Assembly (NCBI RefSeq): GCF_014529535.1
Contig: NW_023503442.1
Span: forward strand, 644,627-708,626
Source: Bradysia coprophila
Lineage: Eukaryota; Arthropoda; Insecta; Diptera; Sciaridae
Direction of reading: 5' to 3'
DNA length: 64,000 bases
A model generated the notes under the pieces. That model had not been told where the DNA came from, did no database searches, and saw only the letters and a list, made by a program, of their open reading frames with translations. Position 1 is the stretch's first letter; each line of letters opens with the position of its first letter. The position numbers were made by a program, and so were the translations under genes. Below are positions 1 to 11,399 of this stretch, piece by piece.

Positions 1-10
1 GTTCAAAAGA

Positions 11-3000
11 ATGGGCAAAGCTTTATGGAAAAGAATGTTCAAAAAGAGTAACACTACCCCGTCGGGCACTGTGCACTTTGATAGGCACTGTGGTCCCGGT
101 ACGTGCAGAAATGCGCGGGTCAGAGCTCGGGGATTACCGGGGGCGAGCAAAGTAAAGCTTTCATACTCACCAACCCGCAGTAGCAAGCGTGGTGTTTTAA
201 TGCTAAAAACCTTCAAACGAAGCCACAACGAATTATACATTGCCACATATAATGCCAGAACATTGTCGTCAAGACAAAAAATGCAAGAAATGGAAGAAGA
301 GCTAGAAAAGATAAAATGGGATGTTGTGGGAGTGAGCGAAGTGAGAAAACCTGGAGAGGAATGCCTGAAATTACAATCAGGGCATACATTCTTCTACCGA
401 GGAAGTGACAGTCAGATGCTGATGCACGGTGTCGGATTGTTCATAAACAAGCGGTGGTCGGATCGCATAACTCACACGAAAAGCATATCCGATCGAGTGA
501 TATACGTAAGCCTGAAGATAAATAACAGATACAGTGTCAAATTAATTCAGGTTTACGCACCCACGTCCACCCATGATGACGAAGAAGTAGAAAGATTCTA
601 TGAAGATGTCGAGAAAGCTCTGGACGAAAACCCATCACATTACCAATATCTCATCGGTGATTTCAATGCGAAGCTGGGAAAACGAGAAGAAGACTCCGAA
701 GTTTCTATTGGCAGTTTTAGCAACGACCAAAGAAATGAGCGTGGAAATGTTTTACTCAACTTCCTACAGCAACACAATTTGTACGCAATGAATTCATTTT
801 TTGCAGGAAAGCCTCAACGTAAATGGACTTGGGCTAGTGCAGATGGTGTAACGAAAAATGAGATCGATTACATCATAACTGGCTGTAAGTCAACCGTTAA
901 GAACGTTACGGTCCTAAACAATTTTTCAACAGGTAGTGATCACCGAATGGTTCGTGCAAGAGTCACGTTAAATACCAGATTTCAAAGATCACAACTAGTT
1001 CAGAAAAGTGAAAGGATTGACGTACAACGGCTTTACACACAAAATGAAGAATTTGCTACGAAAATGACTGCCGAATTAGATAACGTCAACAATCAATGTG
1101 AAACATTGGACGAATTGAATACCAAAATCGTCGATACAATAATGGGTTTCATGAAATCCAAATGCAAATCCGTCCAAGGGAAAGAATCAAAACTCAGCAG
1201 AGAAACATTAGACCTGATCGCAAGCAGAGCAGAGTTGGTAAAAAACGGAGGACGAGATTCGGTGGAATACCGGAACTTGTCTAAAAGTATCAACAAAGCA
1301 AGGAGATCAGATGAAAGAAAATATAATGTCCAATTGGCTCAAAACATAATTGAAGCTAACTGCAATATGAAAGTCCTACGGAGAAAAATGACAAACGCCA
1401 AAAAAGAAATCTTCAAATTACGAGACAAAACAGGAACGATCCAAACGGATCGAAATGCGATATTAAATATTGCAACAGAATTTTATGAGAATTTGTTTTC
1501 TTCAGCAAGACAGAGTCCAACGGAAGAAACCGAAGATAGACCAATAATAAGAAACGTGGGATCGGATGATATGCCCGACATAACTGTTGATGAAGTCAAG
1601 GCCGCAGTAGCCGAGATGAAAAACAAAAAGTCTCCAGGAGAAGATGGTGTTCCAGTGGAAGCCATTAAACTAGGTGGAGACTCCTTATTAAAGGCAATCA
1701 CGGCTTTGTTTAATCAATGTCTCCAATGGGAAGAAGTACCAGAAGCTTGGGAAAATGCGGTAATTACATTGCTGCATAAAAAAGGAGACATAACAAAGCT
1801 GGAAAATTACCGACCCATAAGCCTATTGTCAACACTCTACAAGTTGTTTATGAAAATCATTACGAAGAGGAACACTAACAAGTTCGACTTCTACCAACCT
1901 GTTGAACAAGCTGCTTTCAGATCTGGTTTCAGCACAAACGACCATTTGCAAGTGATGAGAACGCTTATTGAGAAGTGTCGTGAATACAACATCGACATAG
2001 TCTTGCTATTCATAGACTTCGAAAAAGCTTTCGATTCAGTGGAAACATGGTCGATATTGGACGCATTAGACGAATGTAGAGTAGACTCAAGGTACTCCAA
2101 CACAATTCGATATGTGTACAAAAATGCTACTTCATGTATAAAACTTCATAAGAGCACGGAGAAATTCAGAATTGACCGAGGTGTAAGGCAGGGTGACACC
2201 ATTTCACCGAAATTATTCACGGCGATTCTGCAGAGTGTTTTTAGGAAGTTAAACTGGAGTAAAATGGGAATAAAGATAAATGGAGAGTACCTGAGCAATC
2301 TCCGCTTCGCTGATGACATTGTACCGATAGCAGCGAATCTAGGTCAGGCTCAGCTTATGCTACAACAGTTAAGTGAAGAGGCAAACAAAGTTGGCCTCAA
2401 GATGAACTTATCGAAAACAAAAGTCATGACCAACATCGGGGACGATAGAGAAATCAAAATTGGTGACACTGTCATTGAACGAGTCGACAGCTACGTATAT
2501 CTAGGACATAAGCTGAAGTTAGGTCTGGACAACCAAACTGCCGAAATAAGACGTAGGATTGGTCTTGCATGGGCAGCGTTCGGAAAACTCAGACTAATTT
2601 TCAAAAGCAAAATGAATAATAGTCTGAAACGCAAAGTTTTCGACACTTGTGTCCTTCCAGTGCTCACTTATGGAGCGGAAACGTTAACTTTAACGAAAGC
2701 ATCCGAAGAAAAATTGAGAGTGACACAAAGAGCCATGGAACGGAGTATGCTTGGAATAACACTCAGAGACAGAATGACGAATCAATGGATTCGACAACAA
2801 ACCAGGGTCGTTGATGTCATGGAAAGAATAGCATCTCTGAAATGGAGCTGGGCGGGACATATTGCAAGAAGGACAGACGAACGTTGGACCAAAAAGATCA
2901 TGAACTGGCGACCATATAAAAGACGAGCTATAGGTAGACCACCAGAGAGATGGACAAACGGAATTAAGAATATTGCAGGTACAAACTGGCAGCAAATGGC

Positions 3001-3067
3001 AATGGATCGTACGAAATGGAAAGAAGTTGGAGAGGCCTACATCCAGCAGTGGATAGAAACAGGCTGA
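11..3067 (+). mobile_element. RTE-clade non-LTR retrotransposon, EN-RT polyprotein (1018 aa, open to the left edge)
   Basis: One uninterrupted frame encodes an apurinic-like endonuclease followed by a reverse transcriptase, the layout of RTE-clade LINEs. Endonuclease motifs are visible in order: ATYNARTL near residue 77, VSEVRKPG, IGDFNAKLG, NEIDYII and GSDHRMV. RT motifs follow: YRPISLLSTLYKL, FIDFEKAFDS (motif A), RGVRQGDTISPKLF (motif B), LRFADDI (motif C) and GLKMNLSKTK. The stop is followed by an AAGAAGAAG run like the simple 3' tail of RTE elements. The frame is already open before the first ATG at 11, so the true start may lie outside the window; another ATG near 200 sits just before the endonuclease. 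The protein would nick target DNA and prime reverse transcription there. This copy shows no disabling mutation and may be recently active. Two truncated relatives lie at 4.9 and 45.2 kb. Confidence 0.93.
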
Positions 3068-3080
3068 AAAAGAAGAAGAA
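3068..3080 (+). repeat. (GAA)n 3' tail of the RTE element
   Basis: The bases after the stop codon are A-rich and then repeat AAG/GAA. The same tail follows the stop of the second copy (5859-5882), so it belongs to the element's 3' end and not to chance sequence. Confidence 0.7.
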
Positions 3081-3780
3081 GAAGAGCTGACCTCACCCAC
3101 TATCGTTGCACATATAAATGAACCCAGTACTTTTGGGCTGCAAGCCTACAGAAGTCTTGAAAAAAAAGTTGGTGCCAAAATGTAGATTTTTTCCTTCTTT
3201 CTGAGGGCCCAACTGTCGCTTGTTTCCAAAGTTAAAAAAATCACCTGAAGATTTGGCGATATCACTCTTAAACATTGTAAAAGATAAAATAAAATGAAAA
3301 AGTGAACCGGAAAATACATTTCAACGCTTTCCTGTAGGAAAATGACGCTGCGTTAGAAAGACTTGCGTAAGAAAGAAAATTTTGAATTTCGTCAGCACAT
3401 ACGGCGTGGAATGTAACGAGGAAAAAGTGATAATTCCTTTTATCACATACGCGCGCTGTTCGGATGTCAAAATTACTTAACTAGAAGAATAATTCAAAAA
3501 TTACACTTCAGGTCTATGTTGTTGTCTCGTTTTCGCTTATGTAATAAAATAGAGTACACACTCGTCACTATCAGTCTCGGCAAGCCTCGACTTCTTCATG
3601 ACAAGTGTGTAATATATATTTCATGCCTTGGGCATAAATTACAGATTTTTTCTCGTAATTAGGGCCCTCAGCATGAAAAGTTGTATGCGCATCTGTTGAG
3701 GATGGTTTATTTAAGTTACTTTCGCTTGTCGATAAATAACTATTACGTATGTGTTGTGGACGGTATATTTTTTCCGGGTG
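3081..3780. other. Intergenic AT-rich sequence, no gene seen
   Basis: No frame with recognisable protein similarity, RNA fold or terminal repeat was found here. The stretch separates the RTE tail from a foldback-family segment. Confidence 0.4.
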
Positions 3781-3899
3781 AGTGGACCGTGGGGTAGCGG
3801 CTATTCACAAATTACGCACACACCTGGAGGGAGGGTGGTGTTGTCGAAAAGCGCATGAAAACGTGCGAGGGGGTAAGGGGGTAAAACGCACTCGTTTCA

Positions 3900-4620
3900 T
3901 AATATTTTTAGACCCGTACGAAGTACTGGGGTCTTATAGGTTTACGCATACGTTTGTAACACGTCGAATTGGACTCCCTGAGTAAGGGGAAACCTATTGT
4001 GGTTGTCCAGAGATGCCAAATCAGCAAGAAAAAAAATGTCCGTCTGTCCGTCCGTCCGTCCGTCTGTCTGTCTGCACGATAACTTGAGTAAAACGCATCC
4101 GATTTTGAAAATTCTTTTTTCCCCGTTTGGTAATGTCAAAAGACAGGCTAAGTTCGAAGATGAGTGATTTTGGATCGACCCCTCCTGAGCTGGGGCCCAA
4201 TAAGTGCTTTACGGTTTTTCGAAGATATCTCCGGACATTTAAACGCTATACTCGTAAATGATACATCGAATGAAAGACATTTACAATACCGATCGACAAA
4301 AAAAAGTTTATGGAATTCGGATGACCGACTCGTGAGTTAGGGCCCTTGGTGTGAAACAGGCACAGGGCGGCAAGCAGTTTTTGCTTGTAGGTCGGCCAAA
4401 TTTAAACATATTTCGTTCGTTTTAGCTTTATTAGATAGGTATTGACCGTACCAATCAGGGAAAAAAAAGTTTATGAAATTATGTTCTCCGGAGCGTGAGC
4501 TAGGTCTCTTGGAGTGAGCTCTTATCTGGCTACTCGGCCGTACAGTGAACGTGGAGTATTTTGTCAATATCTCGAGTAAATTTTGACCGAATTTCATGAT
4601 TTTCAGGGATTCCATATATG
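3900..4620. repeat. Foldback-family B segment with GTCC/GTCT microsatellite
   Basis: It opens with a variant of the central spacer (CCGTACGAAGTACTGGGG, then a stretch ending TTTGTAACACGTCGAATTGG). A TCCG/TCTG run at about 4038-4074 follows, then arm sequence with GAGTTAGGGCCC and GAGCTGGGGCCC blocks. The arm part is repeated in reverse orientation at about 53270-53815 and again near 25890-26100. Only one arm is present here, so it is a broken copy. Confidence 0.6.
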
Positions 4621-4760
4621 GACATCTATATATACCTATATACAGCTATATTGAGCTATATACAAGCATATAGAGCTATATAATAGCATATTCCTCTGTG
4701 AAATGTTTATTTACAGTGAAATATAGGTAAATATAGCGGTATATAGCTGTTTAAATAGGA
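4621..4760. repeat. TATAGC-rich simple repeat
   Basis: Degenerate units of TATA(T)AGC and TATACC recur about a dozen times. No gene is seen. Confidence 0.7.
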
Positions 4761-4881
4761 ATTTATGAAATTTGACTTCGTACGGGGCTGTCTATGTTGC
4801 CTCCGGCAATTTAATTATATATGATAACAAGGCAAAGAGTGGATAATGTAAGTGATTTAAAAGGAAGAATAGTTTTTCAGC

Positions 4882-5890
4882 AGAGAAGAAAATCTTCTCT
4901 TCTTCTGGTACTTCTTCCCATTTCATGTATAAAACTTCATAAGAGCACGGAGAAATTCAGAATTGGCCGAGGTGTAAGGCAGGGTGACACCATTTCACCG
5001 AAATTATTCACGGCGATTCTGCAGAGTGTTTTTACGAAGTTAAACTGGAGTAAAATGGGAATAAAGATAAATGGAGAGTACCTGAGCAATCTCCGCTTCG
5101 CTGATGACATTGTACCGATAGCAGCGAATCTAGGTCAGGCTCAGCTTATGCTACAACAGTTAAGTGAAGAGGCGAGCAAAGTTGGCCTCAAGATGAACTT
5201 ATCGAAAACAAAAGTCATGACCAACATCGGGGACGATAGAGAAATCAAAATTGGTGACACTGTCATTGAACGAGTCGACAGCTATGTATATCTAGGACAT
5301 AAACTGAAGTTAGGTCTGGACAACCAAACTGCAGAAATAAGACGTAGGATTGGTCTTGCATGGGCAGCGTTCGGAAAAGTCAGACTAATTTTCAAAAGCA
5401 AAATGAATAATAGTCTGAAACGCAAAGTTTTCGACACTTGTGTCCTTCCAGTGCTCACTTATGTAGCGGAAACGTTAACTTTAACAAAAGCATCCGAAGA
5501 TAAATTGAGAGTGACACAAAGTGCCATGGAACGGAGTATGCTTGGAATAACACTCAGAGACAGAATGACGAATCAATGGATTCGACAACAAACCAGGGTC
5601 GTTGATGTCATGGAAAGAATAGCATCTCTGAAATGGAGCTGGGCGGGACATATTGCAAGAAGGACAGACGAACGTTGGACCAAAAAGATCATGAACTGGC
5701 GACCATATAAAAGACGAGCTATAGGTAGACCACCAGAGAGATGGACAAACGGAATTAAGAATATTGCAGGTACAAACTGGCAGCAAATGGCAATGGATCG
5801 TACGAAATGGAAAGAAGTTGGAGAGGCCTACATCCAGCAGTGGATAGAAACAGGCTGAAAAAAAAAAGAAGAAGAAGAAGAGAAGAAAAT
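4882..5890 (+). mobile_element. 5'-truncated RTE copy with short 5' inversion and target-site duplication
   Basis: From 4921 to the stop at 5858 the sequence is nearly identical to 2131-3067 of the first RTE copy. It covers motifs B and C of the RT and the C-terminus, but motif A and the endonuclease are missing. The 12-base string AGAGAAGAAAAT occurs at 4882-4893 and again at 5879-5890 after the GAA tail, a plausible target-site duplication. Between the 5' duplication and the body, about 4900-4921 is the reverse complement of RTE positions 1727-1747, so the 5' end is inverted as in twin priming. The open frame continues into unrelated upstream sequence; the product would be non-functional. 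Confidence 0.85.
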
Positions 5891-5949
5891 GAAGAGTTTC
5901 ACATTAAAGGCTTTTGATACGAATAGGTGTTTCGTACGGGTCGGCGTTA

Positions 5950-6241
5950 GCTATGTTTATTAATAAACAAATGTACCACAAAAAAACTGGAAAAATACGA
6001 CCATTTAAGAGATCAGTTCATTTTTGTACCGGTGTCATCCGAAACGACTGGAGTTTACGGAAAAATTGGACATAAATTATTAAAACAAATCGGTAGCAAA
6101 ATCACAGAAGTAACGAAAGAGAAACGAGCAACGAGCTACCTTTTTCAACGGCTAGGAATTGCAATTCAACGAGGAAACGTTGCATCAATCTTGGGTACGC
6201 TTCCGCCTTCTAAAAATCTAAACGAAATATTTAACTTGTAA
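5950..6241 (+). pseudogene. C-terminal fragment of a RLE-type non-LTR retrotransposon ORF
   Basis: The frame ending at 6241 contains FIFVPVSSETTGVYGKIG, a KQIGSKI block and the ending SILGTLPPSKNLNEIFNL. It aligns by eye, block for block, with the last part of the LINE at 33172-33449 (ending SIMGTIPPSKNLKEIFYL). These are the extreme C-termini of two diverged copies of the same LINE type. Everything upstream is missing here. The reading frame is intact through the fragment, but it cannot encode a working element. Confidence 0.7.
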
Positions 6242-6339
6242 AAAATTTGAATTTTGTTAACTAAATAAACATATTCCACAAATATAATATTAGGTTACGT
6301 ATCTGTAAGAGAAATAATCGAAAATGGATACAAAAGTGA

Positions 6340-6970
6340 TTGGCGAATTTTTGCTTCTTTTGGATGGTAATCGAAGGCCGAATAGAATGTTGTTGAAAAT
6401 TTTTTAAATGGCCCTTGGACTTAGGCTCCTACTCGGCCTTATGTGTATTTTGCATATAACTTGAGTACATTTCATCCGTTTTTCGTAATTTTGGTTTGAT
6501 TTGGAAGGTAATCGAGGGCCGAATAGAATGTTGTTGAAAAAAAATTTAAATTTGGGTCCTTCGACAAAGGCTGCTACTAGGGCCCTATGTGTATTTTACA
6601 TATAACTGGAGTAAATTTCATCCGTTCTTCCGAATTTTTGTTTCATTTGGAAGGTAATCGACCACCGAATAGAATGTTTTTGAAAAAAATTTAAATTTGG
6701 GCCCTTGGACTTAGGCTCTTACTCGGCCCTAAGTGTATTTTGCATATAACTCGAGTAAATTTCATTCGTTCTTCCGAATTTTTGTTTCATTTGAAAAGTA
6801 ATCGACCACCGAATAGAATGTTGTTATTTTTTTTAAATTTAGTCCTCGGACTAGTAAGTGTAGTATTTATACTCAATAAATTTAAATTTTAGGGCTATTT
6901 GAAATTTATGCTATATTTGAAAGGAACGTCGTACGGGGCTTCGACTGTTCTGATGGCTCGTTTTAACGGG
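6340..6970. repeat. Foldback-family B arm with about 146-bp tandem units
   Basis: Units containing TGTATTTTGCATATAAC, CATCCGTT and CCGAATAGAATGTTGTTG recur near 6440, 6585 and 6730, a spacing of about 145-147 bases. The segment ends with GTCGTACGGGGCTTCGACTGTTCTGATGGC, the terminal signature of the foldback family. It is more diverged than the copies at 54-57 kb. Confidence 0.65.
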
Positions 6971-7402
6971 AAGTTTAAGCTTTTTACTCAATGTCGACCA
7001 CACTCTGTGCTAATAAAGACGTCGGCAGTTCGTTCAAGGAAGTTTATCTTCAATAAGTGGAAATATTCAAATATTTGAAACTGAAAGGAAGTTTAACTAT
7101 AATAATTGATTGTAGGACAGTATCGGTCACATGGAATTGATTCGTGTGGCGGATCATATGAGTTAAAGTCAATCCAGAACAATAATTATGAAATTATGCT
7201 GATATCAAAATAAAATTTTATCGCCTATGTGACAACAATAATTACCTACCTGAAATTTCACATGCACATTAATTATGTTCGGCGTCGTATCATGTCAAAC
7301 GATTTAAATTACATAGGTTGCAATTAGACAATTACACACATATTCCAAATGTATCACAAATCGCATATCGGATTATCATAACATATCCATATTAGTCATT
7401 GG

Positions 7403-7735
7403 TTGTGGATACTTTGTATCTGCTTGGTTATTACTCCACTGGAATATGAAAAAGCAACAAAAACGAAAGAGAAGAACAAAATTTTTGGAAATAGAGAAAA
7501 CTCTATTCTCGTAGACACGCCCCTCCTATACGAAAAAGAAGTTTTTTCGAAATGCACCCAAAAACTAAGAACGTACATCGATTCAGGGACCTACTGGGAG
7601 CTCAAAACAGCATTCAGTAAAATCGGACCAGTTCCTTCTTCATACAAAATTTTTCATTTCATGGAATTTCATGCACCCCTTCGAAACCGTTTTGTCACAA
7701 AAGCTCAATATGTTAGCCCAAATCAAGTATTTTGA
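7403..7735 (+). CDS. Unrecognised 110-aa ORF
   Basis: An ATG-initiated frame of 110 codons with no domain I recognise. It starts with a short hydrophobic stretch (MWILCICLVITPL) that could mimic a signal peptide, then a mixed charged region. An opposing frame covers its first half. Length alone is weak support in this AT-rich region, so it may be chance. Confidence 0.12.
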   Translation: MWILCICLVITPLEYEKATKTKEKNKIFGNRENSILVDTPLLYEKEVFSKCTQKLRTYIDSGTYWELKTAFSKIGPVPSSYKIFHFMEFHAPLRNRFVTKAQYVSPNQVF

Positions 7736-8100
7736 TTGTACATAAATAGCGTCTTAACACGCCGAGAGATACAGCCCATTGCCCCGGAGCGAAGCGGAGG
7801 GCCGTATTGCGAGTCGGGCGCCGAAACGGTGTCGGTAAATTAGGAGTTATTTTTTTCTCTCACATCGTCTAATAATTAGTACTTATACAAAATAACACGC
7901 TAATAAAATTTCACACACTCAGAAACACTTAGTCATAAATGGTGGAGACGCCACATCTCTAAGAAAAACATCGGCGACTGTCGGCTCAGTCGGGCCGCCG
8001 GCTGAAAGCTCTGCGGCGCACACCTCTACCTATAACTCAGAAAATATGGCAGATAGAAAGTTCGTTTAAAAGACAAATTTATAGTTTCACATTTTAGTCG
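7736..8100. other. Gene-free stretch with two GC-rich patches
   Basis: Around 7778-7830 (GGAGCGAAGCGGAGGGCCG onwards) and 7970-8025 the base composition becomes sharply GC-rich inside AT-rich DNA. No frame or RNA family was recognised. From about 8030 the sequence matches the units at 50330 and 50460 (GGCAGATAGAAAGTTCG). Confidence 0.4.
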
Positions 8101-8158
8101 ACACGCGTTTCAGGGATCTACTAAAAAGTTGCTAAAAAGAGCTACAGTTAAATATTTT

Positions 8159-8304
8159 TGGTGTGCTGATTTAGCAACAGCTGGTTTTGTATCAATTGGT
8201 GTCTATTTCATTGTTAGTACGATCTGCATTTATCATTTGTTATACAATCGTTACACCGTTCACCAGCTGATACAAAACCAGCTGTTGCTAGATCGGCACA
8301 CCGA
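8159..8304. ncRNA. Long hairpin, pre-miRNA-like
   Basis: The arm 8159-8201 pairs with 8261-8304 (TTGGTGTGCTGATTTAGCAA against TTCGGTGTGCCGATCTAGCA when reversed), giving about 43 base pairs with a handful of mismatches and a loop of roughly 59 bases. It could be a microRNA-type precursor or the relic of a small inverted-repeat transposon. There is no evidence of expression. Confidence 0.35.
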
Positions 8305-8737
8305 AGTTATTTAATCACTGTATGAGCGTTTTAGTCGTAAAGAAAATGAACCATACCATTTAAGTATGTTTGTTTATTATTTAAGCAACCATTGTGAAAC
8401 AAAAATAGATGTAAACAATTAGTTGCCTTTGACCAAGGTTGCGATCGCTAACGATTTTTATTAGCGACGCTAACGCTAACGCTAATTTCGAAAAATGTTA
8501 GCGTCGCTAAACTTATTTGCTAACCGAAAAAAAGTTGGCGCACCAGTAGCGGTCGCTAATGTTTCGCAAAAAGATCTCATGAAAAAACGATTTTTTAATT
8601 TATAAATTTTTTAACATTTTTGATCATGATGAAATCGAAATAATTTTTTAGAGGCGTAGGCGGTGTGAAAATGGTTGTAGTCGCGAAAATTTTTGCTCGT
8701 CGAATTTTTCAGTATTTTTGTGTGTTTTTATTGTTTT

Positions 8738-8860
8738 TAGCCCCGTACGAAGTACTTATAAGATTAATATGCCGTTTGTAACACGTCGAATTGGAAGCAG
8801 ACAGTAAGGGCAAAGCATTTGGTTGTGTTCATAGATGACGAATCCGCAATAAAAACAAGA
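8738..8860 (+). repeat. Solo copy of the foldback central spacer
   Basis: Runs from TAGCCCCGTACGAAGTACTT through TTTGTAACACGTCGAATTGG to CGAATCCGCAATAAAAA. It matches the spacer of the foldbacks at 10975-11100 and 54826-54955 but has no arms or GGAC repeat beside it. Confidence 0.6.
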
Positions 8861-9239
8861 CTTGCTAAGTTTCCAACAAGCTTTCACAACCTTCAATGTG
8901 TGTTTGTAAATTTCGTTTGATTTTCTTCAAGTTCTCTAGAAAATAGTTTTAGTGCCATTGTTTAAGCTTTTTTGGTAAAGAAAACGAATGCCAGAAAGCC
9001 TAGATGCGATATTTCTTCTTTCGTTTTCCAAAGACCTTTCCGCATGGTTAGGAGGGTTCACATCCACAATGTTTTTTTTTTATATAAACAAGCCTTTATT
9101 CAATGTTTTTTTTTTGTTGATACAACACTTCATACATTACATCGTCGAGACCAATTACAAATTCTACATCGACTATAACAATGACAGCAGCAAGCTTGAA
9201 CGCTTTTCGATCACGTGAACAAATCCTTATTCACACATA

Positions 9240-9740
9240 AACAATAATAGAGACAAAAACGGCGATAAAAATCTCTTGACTTTTTTTTAAGTTAGAAAAG
9301 GAAAGATAGAAATTAGAGAAAGGAAAATAAAACGAAAATAAAATCAAAATTAAAATCAGAACAACTTAATCGAGCAGACAAAAACTACTCACATTTTCGC
9401 CTATGGTCAACCATTCGCTATGTGTCTTATCATATCGAAACTCGATGATTCGCATCTCGACGAGAAATTTTCTTGCAGATCTTCCAAGACGGTCCGAATT
9501 CTTTCAACTTCCAGTGTCGAGTGTAACAAATTTGTGGGAAACGTGCGTTGGACTCCGAGAATCGTTTTGAGAATTTTATTCTGTGTCCGTTGGAGATTGT
9601 TGATGTTGGTTTCGTTAGTCGAGATCCAAACCGGTGCAGCATATGTGATCTTTGGTCGAATCATTGTCTTGTACAGGATTAATTTGTTTGCTTGTGAAAG
9701 TTTTGATCGGCTGTGCAGCAACGGGTAGATTGCGCTGAAG
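9240..9740 (-). pseudogene. Jockey-like LINE, 3' end of RT ORF and 3' UTR
   Basis: On the minus strand the frame 9721-9407 reads LLHSRSKLSQANKLILYKTM, IRPKITYAAPVW and LQRTQNKILKTILG, the post-RT tail typical of Jockey-type LINE ORF2. It ends at a stop at 9407 followed by AT-rich 3' UTR to about 9240. The endonuclease and RT motifs are absent, so this is a 5'-truncated copy. Confidence 0.75.
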
Positions 9741-10319
9741 CATTTCAGTGCTTTGGTTCTACATTTTTCGATGTAAATTAATTGGAATTGCTAAAATTCC
9801 CAAATACCTACGATCCAACGGATGACTAATGAATGTTATTGAAATATAATCACAATGATTCAGCAGATTATTTTCGCCGAACAATATCAGGTTGTCCTTT
9901 CACTTCATCGCATCGAGCACATAAAGCACATAAATGGAAGAATTATGCCGAGCATTAAAAATGCATTGCCGGCTGAATACAATATTTTGTAAAAACAAGG
10001 CATCAGAACAGTCGGAGCGTTTGCTGCGACTTAGCCCCGTACGACCCGTAATCCTATTTCGTCCGTAACCATAATACGTCAGTATCCGTAATACTCCCGG
10101 AACCCTAATACGTCTACAACCCTCTAATGCGTCTGTTACCAAAATGCAAGTCAAGTTGGGCATGGTCAAATTTACTGAAAGTGTTCATTTTTAAAATTGC
10201 GCATAGCGCAATTACGAAAGCCCGTACGAAGTACCTCTCAAATAAAACCAGCAATTTACGACATTATTTTAGAAACCCAAAATTTTTTGCCACCTTTCTT
10301 TTGGGTATTCAATTATCTC

Positions 10320-10690
10320 TCAAATGAAACAAAAACTAGCAAAATCGGATGAGATTTACTCGATTTATGTGCAAAAAACACTTAGGGCCGAGTAGCGGCC
10401 TTAGTCCAAGGGCTCAAATTTGAAACTTTTTTCGCCACGTTCTTTTCGGTATTCAATTACCTTCCATAAAAAACTAAATCTAGCAAAATCAGATGATATT
10501 TACTCGATTTATGTGCAAAAAACACCTAGGGCCGAGTAGCGGCCTTAGTCCAAGGGCCCAAATTTGAAACTTTTTTGCCAACTTTCCATTGGGTATTCAA
10601 TTACCTTCCATAAAAAACTAAATCTAGCAAAATCGGATGAGATTTACTCGATTTATGTGCAAGAAAACACTTAGGGCCGAGTAACGACCT
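10320..10690 (+). repeat. 146-bp tandem units, left arm of foldback copy 1 (3 units)
   Basis: Each unit carries CGGATGAGATTTACTCGATT, TAGGGCCGAGTAGCGGCC and CCAAGGGCCCAAATTTGAAAC followed by a TATTCAATTA block. The blocks recur about every 146 bases. Confidence 0.8.
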
Positions 10691-10937
10691 TTGAGCTCTC
10701 CCAACAAGCCCGCGTTGCATCTTACCCAAAAACTTTGTTCTACTCGTCAATACCTTTCATTTGATATATCACAAGCAGCTATTGCGTGCGTATTTCGGTA
10801 GATATCGTCGAAAGACTGAAAAACACCTATAGGGCCCTACCATGCCCATTTTCGAATTTGACCTTACTTTTGTCGATACCAATCGGTGAAAAAAAAGAAT
10901 TTTGAAAAAAGGTTGTGATTTGCTCAAGCTAGAGGGG

Positions 10938-11130
10938 TCACAGACGGATGGACGGACGAACGGGCGGACGGACATTTTTTTTATTGCGGATTCGTCATCT
11001 ATGAACATAACCAAATGCTTTGCCCTCTGCTTCCAATTCGACGTGTTACAAACGGCATATTAATCTTATAAGCCCCCAGTACTTCGTACGGGGCTAAAAA
11101 TGTCCGTCCGTCCGTCCGTCCGTCCGTCTG
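10938..11130. repeat. GGAC/GTCC microsatellites bracketing the central spacer, copy 1
   Basis: GGAC-type repeats on the left, then a spacer that begins TTTATTGCGGATTCGTCATC and ends TTCGTACGGGGCTAAAAATG, then GTCC repeats on the right. The spacer is not self-complementary and is reversed relative to the copy at 54797-55020. Confidence 0.75.
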
Positions 11131-11399
11131 TGACCCCTCTAGCTTGAGCAAATCACAACCTTTTTTCAAAATTCTTTTTTGTCCCCGATTGGTATCGACA
11201 AAAGTAAGGTCAAATTCGAAAATGGGCATGGTAGGGTCGGCCTTTCCAGAGCTAGGGCCCTATAGGTGTTTTTCAGTCTTTCGATATCTACCGAAATACG
11301 CGCACAATGGCTGCTTGTGATATATCAAATGAAAGGTATTGACGAGTAGAACAAAGTTGCTGAACATTGTTTTTGGGTAAGATGCAACGTGGGCTTGTT

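Noticed and set aside
2690..3100. 136-aa minus-strand ORF opposite the RTE C-terminus (and the matching 101-aa ORF at 5481-5786)
   Set aside because: It is an antisense shadow of the RTE reading frame, repeated wherever that frame is repeated.
9420..9728. 102-aa plus-strand ORF
   Set aside because: It is the antisense of the Jockey-like LINE fragment on the minus strand.
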